Shown piece by piece: positions 50,519-62,250 of a stretch of 64,000 nt of DNA. Source of the stretch: Sphingomonas ginkgonis (GTDB lineage Bacteria; Pseudomonadota; Alphaproteobacteria; Sphingomonadales; Sphingomonadaceae); the NCBI RefSeq assembly GCF_003970925.1, contig NZ_RWJF01000001.1, forward strand, positions 614,501 through 678,500, in the 5' to 3' direction. The notes beneath the pieces are model-generated. The model saw only the letters and a list, made by a program, of their open reading frames with translations. It was not told the DNA's origin and made no database searches. The position numbers and the translations under genes are program-made. Each line of letters opens with the position of its first letter. Position 1 is the stretch's first letter.

Positions 50519-51862
50519 ATGACGAAGGGCTCGAGCGCCAAGGCAAGCCAGTACGACCTGCCCCGGGCTCTGCGGCTGTACGACGAGAAGGGCGATCTTG
50601 CCGCCCGCTCGGCGGAGGTCTGGACATTGCTCGCGCCGTCCGAACTCGAGATCGCGCGCGCCTTCTGGCTCTGCTACCGCCGCTCGGAGGAGCTCAGCGT
50701 CGTCCCGACCGACGCCGAGGTGGAGCAGTTCTCGGCCGGCATCGTGCCTTATCTGCGCGACAAGTTCGGGCGGATCACCGAATCGAGCTGGGTCCTCAAG
50801 GCCCGCAGCTATGTCGAGAAGGCGCTCGCCAACAACATCTCGCTGTCGACCCTGCTGTGCGGCCTCGCCGGCGAACTGGACGCGGCGCGCTACGTGATCG
50901 AGCGACTCGACCTCAGCCCCGAGCAGCGGGTCGGCTATCACCGGACCCTGTCCGACATCCAGGCGATCGAGACCGACGCCTTCGTCTTCCATGCGATCGC
51001 GATCACCCGCGCCGAGCTGGACGGCAAGCAGGCGGCGCAGGCCGGCGAGTTCAACCGGCGGGTCGCCGGGGTCGTCGCGCAATGCGCCTCCGAGAGCGAC
51101 CAGCTGCGCCATCAGGCGACCAACAGCTCCGCCGCTGCGCGCGGCATGCTGGGCAAGACCAGCGAGGTCGCCGCCGCCGCCGAACAGTCCGCCGTCGCGA
51201 TGCGCGAGGCGGCGCAGACCGCTGCCGGCCTGATCCGCGCTATCGAGGACGCCCGCACCGAGGTCGAGGTCGCCGCCGACGTGGCAGTCCGCGCCGGCAC
51301 CCAGGCCGAGCAGGCGGTTCAGGTCAGCCAGGCGCTGTCGGCGCACGTCGAGGCGATCGAATCGATCCTCGGGCTCATCCGCGACATCGCCGGCCAGACC
51401 AATCTGCTGGCGCTCAACGCCACGATCGAGGCGGCCCGTGCCGGCGATGCCGGCCGCGGCTTCGCGGTGGTCGCGCAGGAGGTGAAGAGCCTCGCCTCGC
51501 AGACCGCGCGGGCGACCGACGACATCACCGCCAAGATCACCGCCATCCAGCAGGCGACCCGCCAGACGGTCGATGCCAACGGCTCGATCCAGGTCACGGT
51601 TACCGAGGTCCAGACCTCGGCCGACCGGATCCGCGAGGCGATGGAGATGCAGGCGCAGACAGTGACGATGATCACCGCCGCAGTCGACGAGACGGCGCTC
51701 GCCGCCGACTCGATGAGCTCGACCATCGCCGCGATCCGCCACGAGACGGAGAGCGTCGCGCGCGACATCGACCAGGTCGAGCAGGGCTTCGGCCGCTTCA
51801 CGTCGCAGATCAGCGACTTCCGCGCGGCGACCAGCGATTTCGTCGCCAAGTTCGCCGCCTGA
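50519..51862 (+). CDS. Cytosolic methyl-accepting chemotaxis protein with globin-like N-terminal domain
   Basis: 447 aa with no transmembrane segment. Residues 12-165 are all-helical and recall the globin-coupled sensor fold, but the expected proximal His is not evident ([16 protein letters not shown] lies where HemAT-type proteins have their His). The rest is an MCP signalling helix bundle whose tip is [20 protein letters not shown], reaching about residue 318, with heptad repeats on both sides. It would activate CheA from the cytosol. GGGAG lies 7 bases before the ATG. A CtrA-like box is upstream and a hairpin follows the stop. No che or flagellar gene is nearby. Confidence 0.85.
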   Translation: MTKGSSAKASQYDLPRALRLYDEKGDLAARSAEVWTLLAPSELEIARAFWLCYRRSEELSVVPTDAEVEQFSAGIVPYLRDKFGRITESSWVLKARSYVEKALANNISLSTLLCGLAGELDAARYVIERLDLSPEQRVGYHRTLSDIQAIETDAFVFHAIAITRAELDGKQAAQAGEFNRRVAGVVAQCASESDQLRHQATNSSAAARGMLGKTSEVAAAAEQSAVAMREAAQTAAGLIRAIEDARTEVEVAADVAVRAGTQAEQAVQVSQALSAHVEAIESILGLIRDIAGQTNLLALNATIEAARAGDAGRGFAVVAQEVKSLASQTARATDDITAKITAIQQATRQTVDANGSIQVTVTEVQTSADRIREAMEMQAQTVTMITAAVDETALAADSMSSTIAAIRHETESVARDIDQVEQGFGRFTSQISDFRAATSDFVAKFAA

Positions 51863-51868
51863 GCCTTC

Positions 51869-51899
51869 CCCGCTGCCCGGCCGGGCGCTAGGCAGCGGG
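51869..51899. terminator. Candidate hairpin between chemoreceptor and SDR genes
   Basis: A 9-bp stem (51869-51877 with 51891-51899, CCCGCTGCC and its complement) encloses a GC palindrome and ends 3 bases before the SDR ATG. It may terminate the chemoreceptor transcript or, since it covers the SDR ribosome site region, limit SDR translation. No U-run follows. Confidence 0.4.
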
Positions 51900-51902
51900 C
51901 CC

Positions 51903-52607
51903 ATGAACATCCTCCTGACCGGCGCCAGCCGGGGCATCGGCGCCGCCGCCTACGACCTGCTGCGCACCCGCGGTCACCAGGTCGCCGGGCACAGCAGCCG
52001 GGGCGGCGACGGGCTGGTCGCCGCCGACCTCACCGACCCGTCCGCTCCGCGAAAGCTGTTCGAGGCGGCGCTGGAGCAGCTCGGCGGGCGCATCGACGTC
52101 CTCGTCAACAACGCCGGCATCTTCGAAGGCTTCGACCTCGACGGCGACGACGAGCAGTGGCACGCCGACTGGGCGCGGACGATGACCGTCAACCTCCAGG
52201 CCTCGGCCGATCTCTGCCGCCTGGCGATCCGACACTTCCGCGAGCGCGGGCAGGGCGGGCGGATCGTCAACGTCGCGAGCCGCGCCGCCTATCGCGGCGA
52301 TTCTCCGGCGCACTGGCACTATGCCGCGTCGAAGGGCGCGATGGTGGCGATGACCAAGTCGATCGCGCGCGGCTTCGCCCGCGAGGAGATCCTCGCCTTC
52401 GCGGTGACCCCCGGCTTCACCATGACCGGCATGGCCGAGGATTATCTCTCCAGCCGCGGCGGCGAGCAGCTGCTCGCCGACATCCCGCTCGGCCGGGTCG
52501 CCAGCACCGACGAGGTCGCGGAGACGATCCGCTGGCTCGCCACCGAGGCGCCGCCGAGCGCGACCGGGGCAGTGGTCGACGTCAACGGAGCAAGCTTTGT
52601 TCGCTAG
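51903..52607 (+). CDS. Short-chain dehydrogenase/reductase (SDR)
   Basis: 234 aa classical SDR. The cofactor motif is TGASRGIG (6-13), then VLVNNAGIF and the active site with Ser (NVASRAAY), Tyr and Lys (YAASKGA). The C-terminal part has VTPGFTMTGM, which shapes the substrate pocket. It reduces or oxidises a carbonyl/alcohol using NAD(P)H; the substrate is unknown. No clear Shine-Dalgarno is seen, as the hairpin lies directly in front. It overlaps the metallo-beta-lactamase gene by 11 bp. Confidence 0.92.
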   Translation: MNILLTGASRGIGAAAYDLLRTRGHQVAGHSSRGGDGLVAADLTDPSAPRKLFEAALEQLGGRIDVLVNNAGIFEGFDLDGDDEQWHADWARTMTVNLQASADLCRLAIRHFRERGQGGRIVNVASRAAYRGDSPAHWHYAASKGAMVAMTKSIARGFAREEILAFAVTPGFTMTGMAEDYLSSRGGEQLLADIPLGRVASTDEVAETIRWLATEAPPSATGAVVDVNGASFVR

Positions 52608-53508
52608 TCTTCTCGCGCTGCTGCTGGCGATGCAGCAGATCACCGTCCCGCTCGGCAAGGTGCCGCCGCATCCCGAGCTCCCGCGCGCGCCGATCGAGCA
52701 GGCCGGTCCCGCCTGGGCCGCGGAATGCGGGACCTCGACCGACTGGGAGAAGCCGGCGCCGCCGGTCCGGCTTCACGCCAACACCTATTATGTCGGGACC
52801 TGCGGCATCGCCTCGATCCTGATCGTCGGCGCGCAGGGCAATGTGCTGATCGACGGCGGCACCGAGGCCGACGCCGACCTTATCGCCGACAACATCCGCG
52901 AGCTGGGCTTCCGCCTGCGCGACATCCGCTACATCCTCGTCAGCCACGAGCATGCCGACCATGTCGGCGGCGTCGCCCGCCTGCAGAAGCTGAGCGGCGC
53001 CGCGGTGGTCGCCTCCGCCGCCGCGGCGCGAGTGCTCGAGACCGGCCAGCCGGCGCGCGACGATCCGCAGTTTGGGACCATCAAGCCCTTCCCGCCGGTC
53101 CGCGTCGAGCGAGTGGTCCGCGACGGCGACTCCCTCGTCCTCGACAATCTCCGCATCGACGCGATCGCCACGCCGGGACACACGGCGGGGGCGACCAGCT
53201 GGCGGTGGGAGGCATGCGACGGCGCGGTGTGCCGGACGATGGTCTATGCCGACAGCCTCTCGCCGGTGAGCGGCAAGGATTACCGCTTCAGCGACCATCC
53301 CGCCTATGTCGCGGCCTTCCGCGCCTCGCTGGCCAAGCTGGCGGCGTCGCGCTGCGAGATCCTGCTGACCCCGCACCCCGACGCCAGCCAGTTCCGGGAG
53401 CGGATCGCCGCCGGCAAGCCGCTGCTCGACGAGGGCGGATGCAAGGCCTACGCGGCGAAGCGCGGGCGCGACCTCGACGAGCGCCTCGCGAGGGAAGCGG
53501 TCAAATGA
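52597..53508 (+). CDS. Subclass B3 metallo-beta-lactamase
   Basis: 303 aa with an N-terminal signal-like stretch (MFASLLALLLAMQ). The zinc ligands are His117, His119, Asp121, His122 (HEHADH), His195 (GHTAGATSW) and His260 (TPHPDASQF), the B3 arrangement. DGGTEADADLI is the usual preceding strand. B3 enzymes hydrolyse penicillins, cephalosporins and carbapenems with two Zn2+; intrinsic copies occur in many soil bacteria. A TTG start with GGAG 6 bases upstream is used, overlapping the SDR gene. The stop overlaps the prmA start by ATGA. Confidence 0.9.
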   Translation: MFASLLALLLAMQQITVPLGKVPPHPELPRAPIEQAGPAWAAECGTSTDWEKPAPPVRLHANTYYVGTCGIASILIVGAQGNVLIDGGTEADADLIADNIRELGFRLRDIRYILVSHEHADHVGGVARLQKLSGAAVVASAAAARVLETGQPARDDPQFGTIKPFPPVRVERVVRDGDSLVLDNLRIDAIATPGHTAGATSWRWEACDGAVCRTMVYADSLSPVSGKDYRFSDHPAYVAAFRASLAKLAASRCEILLTPHPDASQFRERIAAGKPLLDEGGCKAYAAKRGRDLDERLAREAVK

Positions 53509-54410
53509 CGAGCTGGCGCGCGACCCTGGCCTGCAGCCGGGCGCAGGCGGAAGCGCTGCCCGAGGGCGAGGAGCTGTTCGCCGACCAGGCGAGCGCGCCG
53601 GTGCTGGTCGCCGACGAACCGGATCCGCATCGTCCTGACGAGTGGCTTCTCCACGCCTATTTCGACCATGCGCCGAGCGCCGAGGAGCAGGCCCTCCTGG
53701 CCGGGCTGGGGCAGGGCGCGGTGACGGTCGAGGAACTGGTCGAGAGCGACTGGGTGACGTTGAGCCAGGCGGGGCTCGAGCCCATCCGCGCGGGCCGCTT
53801 CTTCGTCCATACGCCGACCCACCGCGACGACCGTCCGGCGGGAGCGACCAGCTTCGAGATCGACGCCGGACTCGCCTTCGGCACGGGCCAGCATGCGACG
53901 ACCGCGGGATGCCTCGCCGCGCTCGACAGGCTCGAGCGCGCGGGCAAGACGTTCCGCAACATCGCCGACATCGGCACCGGCACCGGGCTGCTCGCCTTCG
54001 CCGCGCTGGCGCTCTGGCCCGAGGCAAAGGGCGTCGCGACCGACATCGATCCTGTCTCGATCGACGTCACCGAGGAGAATGCCGCGATCAACGAGGTCCG
54101 GGCCGGCCATGGCACGGGCGAGCTGCTGTTGGCGGTCGCCGACGGCATGGACCACCCGCTGCTCGCGGCGCGGGCGCCGTTCGACCTGCTCATCGCCAAC
54201 ATCCTCGCGGGGCCGCTGATCGAGCTTGCGCCGGCGTTCGTGGAGTCGGTCGCGCCGGGTGGAACCATCTTGCTCGCCGGGCTCTTGGACTCCCAAGCCG
54301 ACGCGGTAGCAGAAGCTTACAAACGGCTGAATTGCGCGCTTGTTGACGGCGGAAAGGGAGAATGGCGCGTCCTGGTGCTGGAGACGGCGACACACGCCTC
54401 CGACGCGTAG
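53505..54410 (+). CDS. prmA: Ribosomal protein L11 methyltransferase
   Basis: 301 aa SAM-dependent methyltransferase that methylates lysines and the N-terminus of L11. LAFGTGQHATTAGCLAAL and IADIGTGTGLLAFAAL are the family motifs for target and SAM, followed by DLLIANILAGPL. The N-terminal substrate domain occupies about 1-80. Coupled to the metallo-beta-lactamase gene by ATGA. It overlaps the sulfotransferase gene by 49 bp. Confidence 0.93.
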   Translation: MTSWRATLACSRAQAEALPEGEELFADQASAPVLVADEPDPHRPDEWLLHAYFDHAPSAEEQALLAGLGQGAVTVEELVESDWVTLSQAGLEPIRAGRFFVHTPTHRDDRPAGATSFEIDAGLAFGTGQHATTAGCLAALDRLERAGKTFRNIADIGTGTGLLAFAALALWPEAKGVATDIDPVSIDVTEENAAINEVRAGHGTGELLLAVADGMDHPLLAARAPFDLLIANILAGPLIELAPAFVESVAPGGTILLAGLLDSQADAVAEAYKRLNCALVDGGKGEWRVLVLETATHASDA

Positions 54411-55441
54411 ACGCGTCCGACGGGCGGCTGTTCTTCGCCCGCGAGCGCCGGCCCGGACCCATCCTCCACGTCGGGGTTCACAAGACCGCCACCAGCTGGT
54501 TCCAGGATGAATTCTACCCGGCGTTGTCAGGGCGCCGCTACCTCGACCGGCGGCTGGTCCGCTCGACCCTGCTGGCGGGCTCGCCGCTCGGTTTCGACCC
54601 CGCCGCGGCGCGTCTCTCGCTGGGGCTGGACGAGGCCGAGCCGGCGATCATCTGCGAGGAGGATCTCTCCGGCATCCTCCACAATGGCGGGCTGCTGAGC
54701 TGCTATGTCGCGAAGGAACTGGCGAGCGAGCTTCACGCGGTGGCACCAGACGGAGAGGTCGTCATCTTCGTGCGCGAGCAGGCCGCGCTCGCCGCGTCCC
54801 ACTACCACCAGTATCTGCGCGAGGGTGGCACCACGAGCGCGAGTCGTTATCTTTTCCCCGCCGACTACCGGCACCTCGGCCACCAGCGGCCGCTCAAGGT
54901 GCCGCGGTTCGACTTCGCGGCATTCGAGTTCGACCGGCTGGTCGCGCACTACGACCGGCTGTTCGGGCGCGACCGCGTCCATGTCTTCGCATTTGAGCAG
55001 TTCCGCCGCGACCGCGCCGGCTTCCTCGTGCGCTTCTGCGCCGAACTGGGGCTGGAGCCGCCGAGCGAGACCTCGCTGCGCGGGGTCAACGGGGCGTACC
55101 GCACCGGGCTGATCCCGGTGGTGCGGGGCGCCAACCTGTTCACCCGACGCGCGGTCGCCGACAAGACCGTGCTGTTCCACCTTCCCTATTGGTACACCGC
55201 GCGCAAATGGCTGCTGGAACGGCTGAACCGAAGCCCGGTGTTCGGCGCGGTGCCGAGCACGGAGCGGCTGCTGGGCGACGAGACCTGCGCCTGGATTCGC
55301 GAGCGCTTCTGGCGCAGCAACGCGGCGCTGGCGGAGCGGATGGGCGTCGTTCTCGGGGCGCTCGGCTATGCGACCGCACCGCTCCTGGCACCGGCGCGCC
55401 GGCCGATCCGGAGGCCCTGGCTGCAATGGACCAAGAACTAG
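54362..55441 (+). CDS. Sulfotransferase family protein
   Basis: 359 aa. ILHVGVHKTATSWFQ (about 34-48) is the PAPS-binding loop (K-T-A-T-S) of sulfotransferases. VVIFVREQAALAASHYHQYL resembles the 3'-phosphate motif with the conserved Arg and Ser. FEQFRRDRAGFLVRFCAELGL is typical of the later helix. It would add a sulfate to a carbohydrate or lipid. The start overlaps prmA by 49 bp, and no PAPS synthesis gene is nearby. The acceptor is unknown. Confidence 0.82.
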   Translation: MARPGAGDGDTRLRRVDASDGRLFFARERRPGPILHVGVHKTATSWFQDEFYPALSGRRYLDRRLVRSTLLAGSPLGFDPAAARLSLGLDEAEPAIICEEDLSGILHNGGLLSCYVAKELASELHAVAPDGEVVIFVREQAALAASHYHQYLREGGTTSASRYLFPADYRHLGHQRPLKVPRFDFAAFEFDRLVAHYDRLFGRDRVHVFAFEQFRRDRAGFLVRFCAELGLEPPSETSLRGVNGAYRTGLIPVVRGANLFTRRAVADKTVLFHLPYWYTARKWLLERLNRSPVFGAVPSTERLLGDETCAWIRERFWRSNAALAERMGVVLGALGYATAPLLAPARRPIRRPWLQWTKN

Positions 55442-55447
55442 GCGGCG

Positions 55448-58198
<2,751 letters not shown>

Positions 58199-58202
<4 letters not shown>

Positions 58203-58714
58203 CGAAGCTCCTCTGCCATCGCCGCGAGCCGGGCGACACTGTTCATGTTGCGGGCGGTGCCGGTCGCTGCCGCCGGGATGCGCAGCCGGGACCGGCCCAT
58301 GCCCGGACCATAGGCGACATAGATTTCGCGCGGGCCGAGCGCCAGCCGCTCAACGCCTTGTCCGCTGACCCGGTCGAGGTCGACGGCGGATGGCGGGCGG
58401 TCGAGGAAGATGGCGACGGTGGTGTTGCCCGGCGCATCGGCGAAGGGGTTCCGCCCAACGATCGCGCGCAGCTCGGCGGCGGTGCGGAGGTGGACCGCGG
58501 TGGACAGACCGAAGCGGTCGCGGAGCGCCTGATCGAGCAGCGCGCGCAGCTCGTCCGCGTCGCGTCCGTCGGCGAACACCAGATTGCCGCTGGCGATGAA
58601 AGTGCGGGCGGCGGACAGGCCGAGCTCGTCGGCCAGCGCCTTGAGCTCGGCCATCGGCAGCTTGCCCGTGCCGCCGACGTTGACGGCGCGGAGCAGCGCC
58701 GCCCAGCCGGTCAC
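58199..58714 (-). CDS. DUF1697 domain protein
   Basis: 171 aa. WAALLRAVNVGGTGKLPMAE and the following ARTFIASGNLVF are the DUF1697 signature. NPFADAPGNTTVAIFLD is the central strand pattern. Function unknown. Coupled by ATGA to recN upstream and to the dienelactone hydrolase downstream, so it is part of the bamD-recN-ligA run. Confidence 0.9.
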
Positions 58715-60363
58715 GCCGCCTCGAGCAGCCGGGCGGCCTGGGCGCGCGCCTCGTCGGTGATCGCCGCGCCCGACAGCATCCGGGCGATCTCCTCGCGGCG
58801 TTCGGCGTCGGACAGGCGGACGACCGTGGTCCGGGTGCCGTCCGGACCGTGCGCCTTCTCGATCCGGAAGTGATGCGCGGCGCGGGCGGCGACCTGCGGC
58901 GAATGGGTGACGACGAGGAGCTGGGCGCGGCCGGCGAGGCGGGCCAGCCGCTCGCCGATCGCCGACGCGACGGCGCCGCCGACCCCGCGGTCGATCTCGT
59001 CGAAGATCATTGTCGAGGCGCCGCCGGCCTCTGCCAGCGCGACCTTCAGGGCGAGGATGAAGCGCGACAGCTCACCGCCCGAGGCGATGCGGGTCAGCGG
59101 ACCGAACGGTGCGCCGGGGTTGGTCGAGACTTCGAACTCGACCCGGTCGGTGCCGCTCGGGCCCGGCTCGGCGGAAGCGATCGCGGTGCGGAAGCGGGCG
59201 GCGTCGAGCTTCAGGGGCGCGAGCTCGGCGGCGACGGCGTCGTCGAGCCGGGCGCCGGCGGCACGGCGCTGGTCGGAAAGGGCGGCGGCGGCGGTGTCGA
59301 ACGCGGCGCGGGCGTGGGTCAGCTCGGTCTCGAGCATGGCGATCCGCTCGCCGCCGGCCTCGATTGCCTGAAGCCGCGCCTGCATCTCCTCGCCGAGCGC
59401 GGCGAGCGCATCGGGCTCGACCCGGTGCTTGCGGGCGAGCGCGCGAATGTCGAACAGGCGGCTCTCGACCGTTTCCAGCCGGCGCGGGTCGAAGGCGAGC
59501 CCCTCGGCGGCGCGGGCGATCCGGTCCTCGGCCTCGCTCGCCTCGATGACCGCGCGGTCGAGGCTGGCGAGCGCTTCGGCGAGGAGCTCGTGTTCGGCCG
59601 CCCCGCGCTCGATCCTGCGGGCGGCCGAGCGGAGCTGCGCGAGCGCGCCGTCGGAGCCGCCGAGCAGCTCGTCGAGGCCGGTCAGCGTCTCGCCGGCCTT
59701 GGCGCCGGCCTGCATCGCGGCGCGCTCCTCGGCGAGGCTGGTCTCCTCGCCGAGCTCGGGCGCCAGCGCGGCGATCTCGGCGGCGGCATGCTGGAGATAG
59801 TCGCGATCGCGCTCCGCGCTGTCGGCGGTCGCCCGAGCCTCGGCGAGGTCGCGCTCGAGCTGCGCTACGCGGCTCCATGCCTGCGCCACGCCGCGGGTGT
59901 CGAGCTTGCCGAACGTGTCGAGCAGGGCGCGATGGCCCTTGGGGTTGAGCAGCCCGCGATCGTCGTGCTGGCCGTGGATCTCCACCAAGGTCGAGCCCAG
60001 CTCGCGCAGAGTCCCGGCCGGCGCCGGGCTGCCGCCGACGAAGCCGCGGCTGCCGCCATCCGCCTTGACGGTCCGACGCAGCAGCAGCGGCTCGCCCGGC
60101 TCGGAGTCCATGCCCAGTTCGTCGAGCAGCGCGGCGGACGGGTGGTCAGCCGGCACGTCGAACGCCGCGGAGACGGCGGCGCCGTCCTGGCCGCTGCGGA
60201 CCAGCCCGGCATCGGCGCGCGCGCCAAGCGCCAGGCCGAGGCTGTCGAGCAGGATCGACTTGCCGGCACCGGTCTCCCCGGTCAGCACGCCGAGGCCGGC
60301 ACCGAACTCGAGCTCGAGCCGCTCGATCAGCACCACGTCGCGGATGACGAGCTGCCTCAGCAT
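58711..60363 (-). CDS. recN: DNA repair protein RecN
   Basis: 550 aa SMC-like ATPase for double-strand break repair. The Walker A is GETGAGKS (29-36), coiled coil spans about 150-370, and the C-terminal part has the signature ASGGELSRFILALKVAL and Walker B TMIFDEIDRGVGG. In many bacteria recN is SOS-induced, but I see no LexA box in the short gap after bamD. It starts 22 bp after bamD. Confidence 0.95.
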   Translation of the reverse strand: MLRQLVIRDVVLIERLELEFGAGLGVLTGETGAGKSILLDSLGLALGARADAGLVRSGQDGAAVSAAFDVPADHPSAALLDELGMDSEPGEPLLLRRTVKADGGSRGFVGGSPAPAGTLRELGSTLVEIHGQHDDRGLLNPKGHRALLDTFGKLDTRGVAQAWSRVAQLERDLAEARATADSAERDRDYLQHAAAEIAALAPELGEETSLAEERAAMQAGAKAGETLTGLDELLGGSDGALAQLRSAARRIERGAAEHELLAEALASLDRAVIEASEAEDRIARAAEGLAFDPRRLETVESRLFDIRALARKHRVEPDALAALGEEMQARLQAIEAGGERIAMLETELTHARAAFDTAAAALSDQRRAAGARLDDAVAAELAPLKLDAARFRTAIASAEPGPSGTDRVEFEVSTNPGAPFGPLTRIASGGELSRFILALKVALAEAGGASTMIFDEIDRGVGGAVASAIGERLARLAGRAQLLVVTHSPQVAARAAHHFRIEKAHGPDGTRTTVVRLSDAERREEIARMLSGAAITDEARAQAARLLEAA

Positions 60364-60385
60364 CGAGCGGGGGCGCGGCTCCTCT

Positions 60386-61192
60386 CTACTTGGCCGACGC
60401 CGTTTGCGCCGCCTGGCGCGGCATCTTGGTCTGGATCAGCGTGAAGGCGCGCTTGTACCAGACGCTGCCCGGATAATTCTTGCCGAGCACCGCCGCCGAC
60501 TTCTCCGCCTCGTCCGGCAAGCCGAGCGCGAGGTAAGATTCGGTCAGCCGCTCGAGCGCCTCGGGCGCGTGGCTGGTGGTCTGGTACTTGTCGACCACGC
60601 TGCGGAAGCGGGTGACCGAGGCCAGCCACTGGCCCGAGCGCTGGTAGAAGCGGCCGACCTCCATCTCCTTGCCGGCGAGATGGTCGTTGATGAGGTCGAG
60701 CTTGAGCCGCGCGTCGGAGGCGTAGCGGCTGTCGGGATAGCGGCGGATCAGCTCGCCGAAGCTGTCGCTGGCCTGCTGGGTGATCTTCTGGTCGCGGGTC
60801 ACGTCTGCGATCTGATTGTAGTAGCTCATCGCGATCAGATAGCTGGCGTAGGGCGCGTCCTTGTTGCCGGGGTGGATCGACAGGAATCGGTTCCCCGAGC
60901 TCACCGCGTCGGTGTACTGCTTCGCCATGTAGTAGCTGAACGCGCTCATGAGCTGCGCCCGGCGGGCCCAGACCGAATAGGGGTGCTGCCGCTCGACCTC
61001 GTCGAACAGCTTGGCCGCATCGGCATAGTTCTGCTGGTCGAGGTTCTTCTTGGCGAGCGCGTAGAGCGTGTTGACGTCGCGGGCCACATAGTTGGTGTCG
61101 CCCTTGGCCTTCTTGCCGGCGCAGCCGGACACGGCGGGCAGCAGCACGGCACAGGCGATCAGGGCCGGCGCGAAACGGGTCATCTTCGACAT
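60386..61192 (-). CDS. bamD: Outer membrane assembly lipoprotein BamD
   Basis: 268 aa lipoprotein with lipobox VSGC (Cys24). Tetratricopeptide repeats follow: NYADAAKLFDEVERQHPYSVWA, AKQYTDAVSSGNRFL and FGELIRRYPDSRYA. BamD helps BamA insert barrel proteins into the outer membrane. An ATG at 61192 is used, with AAGGCGA upstream; a second ATG is at 61183. It is followed by recN. Confidence 0.93.
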   Translation of the reverse strand: MSKMTRFAPALIACAVLLPAVSGCAGKKAKGDTNYVARDVNTLYALAKKNLDQQNYADAAKLFDEVERQHPYSVWARRAQLMSAFSYYMAKQYTDAVSSGNRFLSIHPGNKDAPYASYLIAMSYYNQIADVTRDQKITQQASDSFGELIRRYPDSRYASDARLKLDLINDHLAGKEMEVGRFYQRSGQWLASVTRFRSVVDKYQTTSHAPEALERLTESYLALGLPDEAEKSAAVLGKNYPGSVWYKRAFTLIQTKMPRQAAQTASAK

Positions 61193-61223
61193 GGGTCGCC
61201 TTCTAGCGTGGGGTCTGGGGGGA

Positions 61224-61240
61224 GCCAAGCGCTGCTTGGC
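61224..61240. terminator. Small hairpin between secF and bamD
   Basis: GCCAAGC and GCTTGGC flank a 3-base loop in the 86-bp gap between the secF stop and the bamD start. It may attenuate transcription between the export genes and bamD; there is no U-run. Confidence 0.35.
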
Positions 61241-61278
61241 GCGGCCAAGCTGAACCCCGCCTTGCGCATCCGCCCGGG

Positions 61279-62238
61279 TCAGACCCGCTGCGGCTCGGCC
61301 TTGGCGGTCGGATCCGGCTCCTCGTTCTTGACGAAGCTCGACGGGTTGATGCCGAGCCAGACGAGAACCGGGGCCGAGATGTAGATCGACGAATAGGTGC
61401 CGATGAACACGCCGAGGAAGATGGCGATGGCGAGGCCGAACACGACTTCGGGACCGATCGCCATCAGGATCCCGAGTGCGATCAACACGGTCAGCGAGGT
61501 GACGACGGTGCGCGCCAGAGTCTCGTTGAGCGAGAGGTTGAGCAGCGGCAGGATCGCCATCTTGCGGTACTTGCGGAGGTTCTCGCGGATGCGGTCGTAG
61601 ATGACGACCGTGTCGTTGAGCGAATAGCCGATGATGGTGAGGATCGCGGCGACGACGTTGAGGTCGACCGGCAACCGGGTGAAGCTGAAGAAGCCGAGCG
61701 TCATGGCGACGTCGTGGCCAAGCGTCAGCAGCGCGCCGACCCCGAACTGCCATTCAAAGCGGAACCAGATATAGATGGCGATGCCGAGCATGGCGAGGGC
61801 GATCGCGATCGCGCCGTTCTGCGCCAGCTCCTCCGAGACCTTGCCCGAGACGGTGTCGACCGAGTCGATCCGCGAGCCGGGATAGTCGGCGGCGAGCATC
61901 GACTTGACCCGCTCGGCGGCAAGGTTGGCGGCGTTGGCACCGCCGCCCGGCCGCGGCAGCCGGATCTGGTAGGTGGTCGGTCCGCCGAACTCCTGAATGT
62001 TCGCCTCGCCGAGGTGCAGCCCCTCGACCCGGCCGCGCAGCTGCTCGACGTCGATCGGCCGGGCGAAGGTGGTGCGGATCATCTGGCCGCCGACGAAGTC
62101 GACGCCGAAGTTCAGCCCCTGGACGGCGGTGAAGCCGATCGCCAGCACGGTGACGATCAGCGAGATCACCAGCGCCACGTTGCGGTAGCGCATGAAGTCG
62201 AGATTGGTGTTCTCGGGAACAAGCTTGAGCAGCTTCAT
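61279..62238 (-). CDS. secF: Protein translocase subunit SecF
   Basis: 319 aa with six transmembrane helices. GLNFGVDFVGGQMI is the family D1-like motif, and NVVAAILTIIGYSLNDTVVIYDRIREN is the SecF signature with the proton-path Asp. It forms SecDF, which pulls proteins through SecYEG using proton flow. It starts 12 bp after secD. Confidence 0.95.
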   Translation of the reverse strand: MKLLKLVPENTNLDFMRYRNVALVISLIVTVLAIGFTAVQGLNFGVDFVGGQMIRTTFARPIDVEQLRGRVEGLHLGEANIQEFGGPTTYQIRLPRPGGGANAANLAAERVKSMLAADYPGSRIDSVDTVSGKVSEELAQNGAIAIALAMLGIAIYIWFRFEWQFGVGALLTLGHDVAMTLGFFSFTRLPVDLNVVAAILTIIGYSLNDTVVIYDRIRENLRKYRKMAILPLLNLSLNETLARTVVTSLTVLIALGILMAIGPEVVFGLAIAIFLGVFIGTYSSIYISAPVLVWLGINPSSFVKNEEPDPTAKAEPQRV

Positions 62239-62250
62239 CGCTGGCAGCCC

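Noticed and set aside
60364..60385. Possible LexA box before recN
   Set aside because: No GTTC-N7-GTTC or its complement is present in the 22-bp gap or just inside bamD.
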